Origin: Thermoflexia bacterium
GTDB taxonomy: Bacteria; Chloroflexota; Anaerolineae; B4-G1
DNA length: 64,000 bases
Assembly (NCBI GenBank): GCA_011192155.1
Contig: DUEK01000008.1
Span: forward strand, 1 to 64,000
Direction of reading: 5' to 3'
The number at the start of each line of letters is the position of its first letter. The first letter of the stretch is position 1. Position numbers and translations under genes: made by a program. Below are positions 39,673 through 48,339 of this stretch, in pieces. Under the pieces are notes generated by a model. That model worked only from the letters and a program-made list of their open reading frames with translations. It searched no databases and was not told the DNA's origin.

Positions 39673-40614
39673 TTACTGGACAACAACCTCCACCGGCCCC
39701 AACAACCTGAAGCCGTTCCCGTCGCGGAATTGGACGACTAGCCACAAGTGATACGTGCCGGGGGCATCGATCTTGTTGTGCATCTGGTCTTTGTGGTAGA
39801 ACTGTTGGTTGGCTGCAAATTCCGAGTACGTATAGCTCTTTTGAACCCGGCCTGTCTCCTCCACCTGCACCCCCAGGTACTCGTACTCGACCGGTGAGGC
39901 GGTCTTGTTGGTGATCCACATGTGGAACCATATCGGGTTGCCCAGTTGGTACGGGCCCGGCGCGCCTTCGACCTGAAAATCGTCTGGGTGCAGCCCCCGA
40001 ACGTCTGCCGCTGGCGCGGCGGTTGGCTGCGGCGCGATGGTTGGAGCGACCGCGGTAGGAGGGATTGCGGTCACAGGGGCGGCCGTCGGCGCGGGAGGCG
40101 GCTCGACTTGCGCCACTCCATCCGCGTCTGAAGCAGTGACAAGCTCGCCAAAAACCCAGCCCGTCCCGCCGCTGTACCGGATCTGCCACCAATCGTTATA
40201 GCGACCGGTCACGTTGACCTGGGCGGCCGGTTCGAGATACCCCAGCTTGGTATAGTTCGTGCCCGGCCCGCTGCGCACGTTCACTCCCTTTGCTCCCACT
40301 GTGGCGCTTGGCGTGGCCGGGACTTTCGTTGGGGCGGAGGGAATGGGCGTGGCTTCCAGGGTGGCGGTGGGCACGGGCACGGGCGTCGCTACTGTCGGCG
40401 GAGGGGTGAAGGTAGGATATAGCGCCAGCGTCTGAGTCGGCGCGGGCGTCGCGCTGCCCGACGCTGAATCCCCGGGTTGCTCTCTCGCGTCTTTCTTCAA
40501 AGGTTGTATAAAGCCAACCCAGACCAGCCCAATCCCCAGTGCTACCAGAGAGAGCCATCCCAAGATGCCCCATACACTGAGACCTTGCCCAGACGGAGAA
40601 CTTGATTTCCTCAT
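39673..40614 (-). CDS. SH3-domain-containing membrane-anchored protein
   Basis: N-terminal TM; VGAKGVNVRSGPGTNYTKLGYLEPAAQVNVTGRYNDWWQIRYSGGTGWVFGELV. Confidence 0.85.
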   Translation of the reverse strand: MRKSSSPSGQGLSVWGILGWLSLVALGIGLVWVGFIQPLKKDAREQPGDSASGSATPAPTQTLALYPTFTPPPTVATPVPVPTATLEATPIPSAPTKVPATPSATVGAKGVNVRSGPGTNYTKLGYLEPAAQVNVTGRYNDWWQIRYSGGTGWVFGELVTASDADGVAQVEPPPAPTAAPVTAIPPTAVAPTIAPQPTAAPAADVRGLHPDDFQVEGAPGPYQLGNPIWFHMWITNKTASPVEYEYLGVQVEETGRVQKSYTYSEFAANQQFYHKDQMHNKIDAPGTYHLWLVVQFRDGNGFRLLGPVEVVVQ

Positions 40615-40698
40615 CTACCAAACCACCTTTCGCTGGAATCAATGCCACCCATAACGGTATCTTAGCACAAGGCGCTAGCGTCGTCAAGGCGAGTTTTG

Positions 40699-41790
40699 CT
40701 ACAGGACCTCTTCTAGCCGGATGCCGCGTTCTTGAGCGCGCCGAACCATCCAATCCTCGTCGTCAATTGGCAATGGGGGGATATCGTCTTTGGGACGACG
40801 CTCCAGGCTCAGCGCATCGGCGGGGCAGACCAGCGTACACGCTCCGCAGCCCACGCAACGGGCATAGTCCACCACGCAAACATCCTCCGGCACAGCCAGT
40901 GCTCCAAACTGGCAGCGCTCGACGCAATCCTCGCATCCAATACACTCTTTGGCGTCCACGACGGCGCGAAAGCCAGAGTGAGCGATGGCGGTGGGGATGC
41001 CAAACTCGGCCACGCCGCGCAGTATCCCACAGCAACAGGTGCAACAATTACAGATGTAAGAGTGCTCGTCGCGGTAATTGCCGGTCGAGTGTACCAAGCC
41101 CGCTTCCTCGGTCTCGCGCAGGATATGCAGCGCCTCCTCTTTGCTGATGGCGCGAGTTATATCGCTGTTGACGAAGGATCCCTCGGTTGCCGCAAAGACC
41201 AGGCAGTTTTCGATCTCGTGATCGCATCCCTTGCCAATGAGTCGCTGCTGGACGCGGCAGATACAGTCGCGAACGCCCCACGCTTTGGCATTCTCCAGCA
41301 TTTCAGTGGCCTGTTCGTAGGGAAAGATTTCCAGATCAAAGGGGATCGCTTCCTCAACGGGGATGACACGATGTACGGCCGGCGTTTCGTGGAGAATGCT
41401 GCCTTGTGTTTCTTGGTAGTACTGCTCGAACAGAGTCGCCATCTCTTTATCCATCCGCTTTAACTGTTCCTCGTAGAGGCCAACAGCAAAGGGCATTAAT
41501 CCAAAGACAAGGTGTCTGTCTCCTTTCTTGACGCGGATCAATCCCTTGCGGACCATCTGCTTGAGCGTGCGCCAGGCCGCACGACGCTCAACACCAGCGC
41601 GGGCGGCGATGTCGGCGCTCGGCTCGCGAGTCAAGCGCATCACGGCTGCCAAAGTAGCCTCTTCTGGTGTAAATATCTTGGCCAGCAGGCGCAGCTCGAC
41701 GCCGCTCTCAGTGGCCGGGAAACCATTAGGAATAGCGTCTAGCCGCTGGGCCAACTTGCGGTAGATGCCCTCGGACGTTGTTTGATGCAT
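40699..41790 (-). CDS. 4Fe-4S protein with N-terminal winged-helix-like domain
   Basis: ECIGCEDCVERCQFGAL and RCVGCGACTLVCPADAL; CNCCTCCCG; N-terminal ADIAARAGVERRAAWRTLKQMVRKGLIRVKK. Confidence 0.8.
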   Translation of the reverse strand: MHQTTSEGIYRKLAQRLDAIPNGFPATESGVELRLLAKIFTPEEATLAAVMRLTREPSADIAARAGVERRAAWRTLKQMVRKGLIRVKKGDRHLVFGLMPFAVGLYEEQLKRMDKEMATLFEQYYQETQGSILHETPAVHRVIPVEEAIPFDLEIFPYEQATEMLENAKAWGVRDCICRVQQRLIGKGCDHEIENCLVFAATEGSFVNSDITRAISKEEALHILRETEEAGLVHSTGNYRDEHSYICNCCTCCCGILRGVAEFGIPTAIAHSGFRAVVDAKECIGCEDCVERCQFGALAVPEDVCVVDYARCVGCGACTLVCPADALSLERRPKDDIPPLPIDDEDWMVRRAQERGIRLEEVL

Positions 41791-42109
41791 TTTACACTCC
41801 TTAACAGTAGGGTGGGGTGGTCACTACCAAAATAGCGCCGTGAATCTCGTGGAGGAACACATCGGGTTGTACAATCTGTCTTGTGCTCTTACATAATTTC
41901 GGACAAAAAAATTGAGAGCTTTGCCAATAAAGAGTGGTCACAGCCTATAGAAAGTCGTTTTACCGGTCATTCATTCCTTTGCAAGATTTGCGCACAGAGC
42001 TAGATTATAGGCCAAGATTGCGCTTTTGTCTACTCATCGCGCATTACCTCATCCAGTTCACGCTCGTCTAGGTTGAGAAAGGGCTGGATATAACTTCCGA
42101 CTATATGTA

Positions 42110-42151
42110 TTATGTCAAGCAGATAGTAAAATTACTCTCTACTTGACATAA
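42110..42151. repeat. 42 bp near-perfect palindrome TTATGTCAAGCAGATAGTAAAATTACTCTCTACTTGACATAA
   Basis: Arms read directly; intergenic. Confidence 0.85.
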
Positions 42152-42320
42152 AGTAGCGTGATTTGGAGCCACAATTGAGTTTGCCTCAATCACAATCGCT
42201 GCCAGCAATGAGCAAGCAGGCACTCCAAGCAGGCACTCCAAGCAGGTGCTCTGCGATTGTAAAATCGTGGCTGCAGAACAAGCGTGAGGCTTGAGAGACC
42301 TGGAACATTTGTGCTAACCG

Positions 42321-42411
42321 CAATACGGTTTAGTTAAGGCCGGGAGTCAAGGCTTTAGCCGGGTTTTTCCGCCTGAAGACTCCACTCCAACCGCTTATCT
42401 AAACCGTATTG
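42321..42411. repeat. MITE-like element with 13 bp perfect terminal inverted repeats CAATACGGTTTAG/CTAAACCGTATTG
   Basis: Arms at 42321-42333 and 42399-42411. Confidence 0.8.
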
Positions 42412-42557
42412 GTGCTGCTAAGAAACAGCTCTTTGGAAAAACCCAAAACCCCGCCCTCGCTGTTTCTCGTAAAATGAAGGACACCGTAGGGGTTTTGGGC
42501 GCTAACCCGTAACTTGTAACTTGCTTGCCCACTGCTTTGTGTTAGAATATCACACTT

Positions 42558-43721
42558 ATGTCAACACAGCGTACTCTTCGATTACTCAGTGCCCTTCTCT
42601 GCTTTTGCCTGGCTTTTGCCGCCGGGTTCGGCGTTCACCAAGTCTGGGGCGAGTTTGAGCAACAAGCGCAATCCAAGCCCCTGGAGCTGTTCTGGGAAGC
42701 GTGGGCGTTGGTGGAAGAATACTTTTATGGCGAGCTGCCATCGCCGCAGGAACGCACTTATGGAGCCATCCACACGGCCTTGACACTGCTCGACGATTCT
42801 TACACGGTTTTCGTCGAGCCTCAACCCCGAGAGTTAGAGCGGGATCGGATGCGGGGGGCCTTTGGCGGCATAGGAGTCGTGCTGTGGCGCAGTTCCGCAG
42901 GCGAGATGATGCTTTCTCCCCACGCCGACTCTCCTGCCGAACGAGCCGGCATTATTGAGGGCGACGTCCTGCTGGCGCTGGACAGCGAAGAGATCACCGA
43001 ACTGACGACGGTGAACGACGTAAGCGTGCATCTCCACGGCGAGGTAGGCACACCTGTGACGCTCACTATCTCCCGCCCCCCCACCCCACTGTTCGAACTC
43101 GTCATCACGCGGGAGGAGATTCAGACGCCCTCTGTCACCTGGCGGCTGCTCGAGCAGCCGCCCAATGTGGGTTACATCGGCATTGGATCTTTTACTGAGC
43201 GGACAGGCGACGAGATCGTGACCGCCATTCAGGAATTGCAGGCGGAAGGCTCCACCAGCCTGGTCATGGACCTGCGCGATAATTACGGGGGGTTGATTGA
43301 TCCAGCTGTCGTTGTTGCCAGCCAGTTTCTCAGCGATGGCGTCGTATTGTACGAGATGACGCGCGGCCCTGAAGAGCGCGTCATCAAAGTGCAGCCAGGG
43401 GGCATCGCCGCCGACATTCCCCTGGTCGTGCTGGTCAACAACGGGACGGCCAGTGCGGCCGAAATCGTCGCTGGCGCGCTACAAGATCACGGCCGCGCTT
43501 CCCTGGTTGGAGAACCTACTTTTGGCAAGGGGGCGGTTCAGCTGATCTATGAAATCTCTGATGGCTCATCTGTACACATCACCTCGGCGATCTGGTTGAC
43601 GCCGACCCGGAATCGAATCGATGGGCGTGGGTTGACGCCCGATATCTATGTTGTGCGTGGCGATGGGCCGCAGGATGAACAGCTTGACCGCGCCATAATA
43701 CATCTGCAATCACAGGACTAG
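42558..43721 (+). CDS. S41-family C-terminal processing peptidase (PDZ-containing)
   Basis: LVMDLRDNYGGLIDPAVVVASQFL; NNGTASAAEIVAGALQDHGRASLVGEPTFGKGAVQ. Confidence 0.92.
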   Translation: MSTQRTLRLLSALLCFCLAFAAGFGVHQVWGEFEQQAQSKPLELFWEAWALVEEYFYGELPSPQERTYGAIHTALTLLDDSYTVFVEPQPRELERDRMRGAFGGIGVVLWRSSAGEMMLSPHADSPAERAGIIEGDVLLALDSEEITELTTVNDVSVHLHGEVGTPVTLTISRPPTPLFELVITREEIQTPSVTWRLLEQPPNVGYIGIGSFTERTGDEIVTAIQELQAEGSTSLVMDLRDNYGGLIDPAVVVASQFLSDGVVLYEMTRGPEERVIKVQPGGIAADIPLVVLVNNGTASAAEIVAGALQDHGRASLVGEPTFGKGAVQLIYEISDGSSVHITSAIWLTPTRNRIDGRGLTPDIYVVRGDGPQDEQLDRAIIHLQSQD

Positions 43722-43731
43722 GAGTTAGTTT

Positions 43732-45042
43732 ATGGATAGCACTCTGCGCAACGTACTAAAGTTCTTGTTTGTGACAACGATCGTCGTGGTATTCTCGGCG
43801 ACTGCGTTCGTCGCCGGATTTGGCACATCTCACTTGTTGAGCAGGAGCGGCGTGGCACCCGCCTGGTTGGCGACTACTCCAACAGCTACTCCGCTGCCGG
43901 TCGAAGGCGACCCAACCAAAGAACCTACCCCCCTACCCTCGCCTACACCCATGTCGCTTCCCACACCAATGAATGAGGACGAGCAAGCCTTTCAAATTTT
44001 CTGGGAGGTGTGGGACCTGGTGCAGCGCAACTTTTACGGTGAACTGCCGGATATGCAACAGGTGACCTACGCTGCCATTCATGGTATGCTAGGCACACTG
44101 GATGATGATTACACTGCTTTCATTGAGCCAGAGGTTGCTACCGTGATGGCCGAAGACGCTACCGGCGCGTTCGAAGGCATTGGCGCGTTTGTGGACCTGG
44201 ACGAAGAAGGTAAGGTAGAGCTTGTGGGCATTTTCGAGGGCGGACCGGCCGAAAAAGCGGGGCTACTCACAGGCGACCGGGTCGTAGAAGTGGACGGTGT
44301 CTCTATCGTTGGAAAAACACTCTACGAAGCCATCAACCTGATCCGTGGCCCGGCCAACAGCGACGTCGTGTTACTCGTCGAGCGCGAGGGGGAGCAAGAG
44401 CCATTTGATGTCATCGTCACCCGCGCCCGCCTGGAAATCCCCATCGTTGAGGTGGAGATGCGCGACGATGGCGTTGGATACATTCATCTATACGAATTCA
44501 GCGCCACGGCTCACGAGCGGATGGAGGATGGATTGGAGGAGCTTTTGGCCCAGAACCCAGTCGGCATCGTTTTTGATCTGCGCAACAATCCGGGCGGCTG
44601 GCTTGATCAGGCTATAAATGTCAGCGATTTGTTTCTCGACGATGGTGTGATCGTCATTGAACGCTGGAATGACGGCCGAGAACAGCGTATCGAAGCCGAC
44701 CCTGGAGATGTGGGGGAAGACGTGCCGTTGGTCGTGCTGGTAAATGGGGGCAGCGCCAGCGCCTCAGAGATCGTCGCTGGCGCGTTGCAGGATCACGAGC
44801 GGGCTATACTGATTGGAGAACTTACCTTTGGCAAAGGATCGGTGCAGCGACCTTTCACACTCAGCGATGACTCTGAGTTACGGGTCACTTCTGCCCTGTG
44901 GTTCACGCCCAACGATCAGGCCATTCACGGCCAGGGAATCTCTCCCGACATTGAAGCGCCGTGGCCTGTTGATGAAGAACTGGAACCGGACCAAGACCCG
45001 CAATTGGAGCGAGCCGTCGAGTATCTTTTGACAGGAGAATGA
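43732..45042 (+). CDS. S41-family C-terminal processing peptidase (PDZ-containing), tandem paralog
   Basis: IVFDLRNNPGGWLDQAINVSDLFL; NGGSASASEIVAGALQDHERAILIGELTFGKGSVQ. Confidence 0.93.
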   Translation: MDSTLRNVLKFLFVTTIVVVFSATAFVAGFGTSHLLSRSGVAPAWLATTPTATPLPVEGDPTKEPTPLPSPTPMSLPTPMNEDEQAFQIFWEVWDLVQRNFYGELPDMQQVTYAAIHGMLGTLDDDYTAFIEPEVATVMAEDATGAFEGIGAFVDLDEEGKVELVGIFEGGPAEKAGLLTGDRVVEVDGVSIVGKTLYEAINLIRGPANSDVVLLVEREGEQEPFDVIVTRARLEIPIVEVEMRDDGVGYIHLYEFSATAHERMEDGLEELLAQNPVGIVFDLRNNPGGWLDQAINVSDLFLDDGVIVIERWNDGREQRIEADPGDVGEDVPLVVLVNGGSASASEIVAGALQDHERAILIGELTFGKGSVQRPFTLSDDSELRVTSALWFTPNDQAIHGQGISPDIEAPWPVDEELEPDQDPQLERAVEYLLTGE

Positions 45043-45500
45043 TGCCGGGCACTAAAACCGTTGCCACCAATCGCAAAGCCGCTCACGATTTCCATCTGGA
45101 AAAGCGCTACGAGGCCGGGTTGGTTCTCAAAGGGACAGAGATCAAGTCCATCCGCGCTGGCCAAGTGAGCTTGAAGGAAGGATACGTGCAGCCCCGAGGT
45201 GGGGAATTGTGGTTGATTGATGTACACATCGCGCCTTACGACCCCTCGGGCAGATACGGTCACGAGCCAACGCGCCCGCGCAAGCTGTTGCTCCACCGCC
45301 GGGAGATTGACCGTCTCATTTCCCGCGTCCAGGAGCGCGGATATACCATCGTGCCCCTGCGTATGTACTTGAAGGAAGGCCGCGCCAAGATCGAGATTGC
45401 GCTGGCGCGCGGGAAACGGAAGTACGATAAGCGACAATCTATCGCCAAGCGAACCGCTCAGCGGGATGTTGAGCGGGCTTTGAAGGAGCGATACGCGTAA
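45039..45500 (+). CDS. smpB: SsrA-binding protein
   Basis: NRKAAHDFHLEKRYEAGLVLKGTEIKSIRAGQVSLKEGYV; RGKRKYDKRQSIAKRTAQRDVERALK. Confidence 0.97.
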   Translation: MMPGTKTVATNRKAAHDFHLEKRYEAGLVLKGTEIKSIRAGQVSLKEGYVQPRGGELWLIDVHIAPYDPSGRYGHEPTRPRKLLLHRREIDRLISRVQERGYTIVPLRMYLKEGRAKIEIALARGKRKYDKRQSIAKRTAQRDVERALKERYA

Positions 45501-46318
45501 TGCAACAGCTGCCCCCTCTTTTGCTGGATACGGAACTGTTTTCCATCAACCAGATCAACAACCTCCCCGACGAACAAAGGCGGCAAGTTTACTGTCGCCT
45601 GGTGCCGCGCCAGGTTCTTCAGCGTCTTGGAATTGACCCTGAAACGCTGGCTGATGGCGAAGGACGGTCTCTCCTTGAGCTAAAATGCTCCCTTGGCACC
45701 TCGTCTGTGGAACTCTCTCTGTACCATGTTTGGGGAGCTGCAGACCCAGCGATGTACTTGCAAATGGCCGATACACCCAACAATCAAATCGAGGTGCTCC
45801 TGTTTATCATCAACGATCCATACTCAGAACGGTTCGGCACCGACCGTCTGCCGGACGGGACGCCGACCTATTTTGGTACGTTGGGACGCAACATTGAGGA
45901 AGAGGTACGAGCAATGAAGGCTGGACTTGCGCCAGGACAGGTGCATTCTGGTTTGGGTCTGACTCGGCGGCTGATTCCCACCCTGGAGCACTTTGTTGCT
46001 GATCTCAATCACAATGCTGTTTACATTCAACCTCTGGCTTATCACAACGCCATTCTCTTTGAGCGCGTTGGGTTTTCCTACATGCTAGGATTGGGTCGGA
46101 TGGAGTGGATTGGCAAAGAATTTGCCCCTGGGGGATTGTTGTTCAAGCGGCTTGATGGAAGCACCCCATTCCGCCGTCCCGGGGCGGATACCAGTGTCCG
46201 TGGCCGAAGTTGGGCCATCCACGACGGCATTCTCGGCGAGCCGTATGCTGGTGTGAAAATGTACAAGCGCGTGGGAGTTCACGCTGGCGTCGTTACCTTT
46301 CCCAATGCTGTGTGGTAG
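45500..46318 (+). CDS. Conserved-type hypothetical protein
   Basis: 272 aa ORF coupled to smpB (TAATG overlap). Confidence 0.7.
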   Translation: MQQLPPLLLDTELFSINQINNLPDEQRRQVYCRLVPRQVLQRLGIDPETLADGEGRSLLELKCSLGTSSVELSLYHVWGAADPAMYLQMADTPNNQIEVLLFIINDPYSERFGTDRLPDGTPTYFGTLGRNIEEEVRAMKAGLAPGQVHSGLGLTRRLIPTLEHFVADLNHNAVYIQPLAYHNAILFERVGFSYMLGLGRMEWIGKEFAPGGLLFKRLDGSTPFRRPGADTSVRGRSWAIHDGILGEPYAGVKMYKRVGVHAGVVTFPNAVW

Positions 46319-46510
46319 ACAACTGTGTGGTATTTTCGCATAGCCTAGTTTACCTTCCAAAGTAAGGAAGAGCAGCGGCAGTGCGTTTTGCCTTTAATGA
46401 CTATGCGAAAAGTCATCCGTTGGCAGCCGTAAAAGCCCTTGACACTTTGAAATCATGCATTATAATGTTACAAAACATAATGCTCAATCAAGCACGTAAA
46501 GGAGTACCTC

Positions 46511-47209
46511 GTGGAACAAGAAGCACAACCTCAAACTATCACCGATTTGCAGCCCAAGATGCAGTTGCAAGGCACCATCAAAGAGACATACCTGTACGGC
46601 GCGGTGGTAGACATTGGCCTAGAAAAAGATGGGATGGTTCACATTTCCCAACTCGCCCCCAAGCGCGTTAACCGTGTCACGGATGTGGTCAAGCCAGGAG
46701 ACAGCGTGAATGTGTGGGTCGTCAAAGTAGATCAAGATCAGGGCCGCATCGGATTGACGATGATCGAACCGCCCGATGTGACGTGGCGCGAACTAGCAGA
46801 GGGTCAAGTCTATACTGGCACCATAACACGAATAGAGAATTACGGGGTCTTTGTGGACATTGGCGCTGAGCGACCCGGCCTGCTGCACATCCGAGAGATG
46901 GCAGACAGCTACGTTCGTCACCCATCCGACTTGGTCAAAATCGGCGACGAGATTGATGTGCGCATCCTCAAGCTAGATCGCCGCAAGCGACAGGTTGATC
47001 TGGGAAGGCCAGATCCCAACGCCATGCTAGAGGAAATCATGGAAGAAGAGGAAAGCGAACCAACCCAGACGGCAATGGAGATCGCGCTGCAACGCGCTCA
47101 ATCGCAGAAGAAGGGGCGCGGGCAACGTCACAAGAAACGTAGTTCTTTTGACCTATCCGAACGGGAAGATATTCTGGCGCGCACTCTCAAGCAACACTCG
47201 CAGAGCTAG
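46511..47209 (+). CDS. S1 RNA-binding-domain protein (two S1 repeats)
   Basis: GTIKETYLYGAVVDIGLEKDGMVHISQLAPKRVN and GTITRIENYGVFVDIGAERPGLLHIREMAD. Confidence 0.9.
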   Translation: MEQEAQPQTITDLQPKMQLQGTIKETYLYGAVVDIGLEKDGMVHISQLAPKRVNRVTDVVKPGDSVNVWVVKVDQDQGRIGLTMIEPPDVTWRELAEGQVYTGTITRIENYGVFVDIGAERPGLLHIREMADSYVRHPSDLVKIGDEIDVRILKLDRRKRQVDLGRPDPNAMLEEIMEEEESEPTQTAMEIALQRAQSQKKGRGQRHKKRSSFDLSEREDILARTLKQHSQS

Positions 47210-47210
47210 T

Positions 47211-47305
47211 CTCAGTAGATCCAAAATGTTACGACAACAAGACCTCGGAGGTCTCGGAAAGGCGCTCTCGAGAGACCTCCGAGGTCTGAAATTTGGATCT
47301 ACTGA
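47211..47305. repeat. MITE-like element family R2, copy 3 (internally deleted)
   Basis: CTCAGTAGATCCAAAATGTTACGACAACAAGACCTCGGAGGTCTC...ATTTGGATCTACTGA. Confidence 0.88.
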
Positions 47306-48318
47306 ATCTCCGTTACGACCGCCTTGCGCGCTGCGCGGATATTCGACGTGGGCGCAACAATAGGCGTGACGCACCCCGTACCGAGGATAAAACGCCGCCC
47401 GCCAGTCTGCGCAATTGCATCGGCAGCCTGCTCCCGCACTTGCTCTGGATTTCCTCGTACGACCACGTCCCAGCGCTGTAACCCGCCGCATACCGCGCCG
47501 CCAAAACGGCGCTGTCCCTCGGCCAACGACGGGAACGTCTCACGGTCGTGCCAGTTAATCACCTGGACAGGATAGTCTGCCAGGAGGTCGAACATCACGT
47601 CAGTACCGTGCAGGTGTAGCACGTTCAACCATAACCCTCGCGCCGCTTCCAACACCCGCAGGTCGTATGGACGGCCAAAGAGAGCGTACTCCTCCTCGCC
47701 CAACAGATCGTACTGCGCGTGCTGCACGGCGTAAAAGACGCCGGCGACGCCCGCCTCACGCACTGCGGCGATGAACCGGATCGTGCTTGCGGTGATGGTC
47801 TCTAGTCCGGCGCAAACCGCATCGGGATGGCGACGCAGATGTACCAACAACTGCTCTTTGCCCACCAGATTCTTGGCCTGAGACAAGGGGTTAAAGATGG
47901 TCTGGATAAAAGGTGTATCATCGCCCAATTCATCCGCGATCAAACGCAAGCACTGCAATTGCGCGCCCAGAGCGCCCTGAGCGGGGTCGAGAGGCCGGAG
48001 CTTGCGCCAATCATCGGGGTGTAGAACAGGGTAATGAACATACTCGCGAGTGCCCTCCAACTTGTCGCCCATCCAACGATCTCGCGCGCCCCAATCTTGC
48101 ACGCAAAAACTACTGGCTGGCGTGACCTTGACAAAGTCAAAATCGTACCTGCGCTGGAAGGCGACCGTCGCCGCCGCCAGATCGCCGGGGCGATAGTCGT
48201 CTCCCGGAAAGTGTCGCCACAGAGCCACCGGCGGCCGATCCACCGGCTCGCCGTTGATGGCGGCTTGCAGCCGTTCGATTTTCGTCATCTTGGTCATTAC
48301 TTCCTCCCATAAGAACAC
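47299..48318 (-). CDS. Uroporphyrinogen decarboxylase (URO-D) family / corrinoid methyltransferase-like protein
   Basis: AAINGEPVDRPPVALWRHFPGDD; FIQTIFNPLSQAKNLVG; FILGTGCVTPIVAPTSNIRAARKAV. Confidence 0.85.
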   Translation of the reverse strand: MFLWEEVMTKMTKIERLQAAINGEPVDRPPVALWRHFPGDDYRPGDLAAATVAFQRRYDFDFVKVTPASSFCVQDWGARDRWMGDKLEGTREYVHYPVLHPDDWRKLRPLDPAQGALGAQLQCLRLIADELGDDTPFIQTIFNPLSQAKNLVGKEQLLVHLRRHPDAVCAGLETITASTIRFIAAVREAGVAGVFYAVQHAQYDLLGEEEYALFGRPYDLRVLEAARGLWLNVLHLHGTDVMFDLLADYPVQVINWHDRETFPSLAEGQRRFGGAVCGGLQRWDVVVRGNPEQVREQAADAIAQTGGRRFILGTGCVTPIVAPTSNIRAARKAVVTEIQ

Positions 48319-48339
48319 GGATCCCAGAATGTCGACGGA

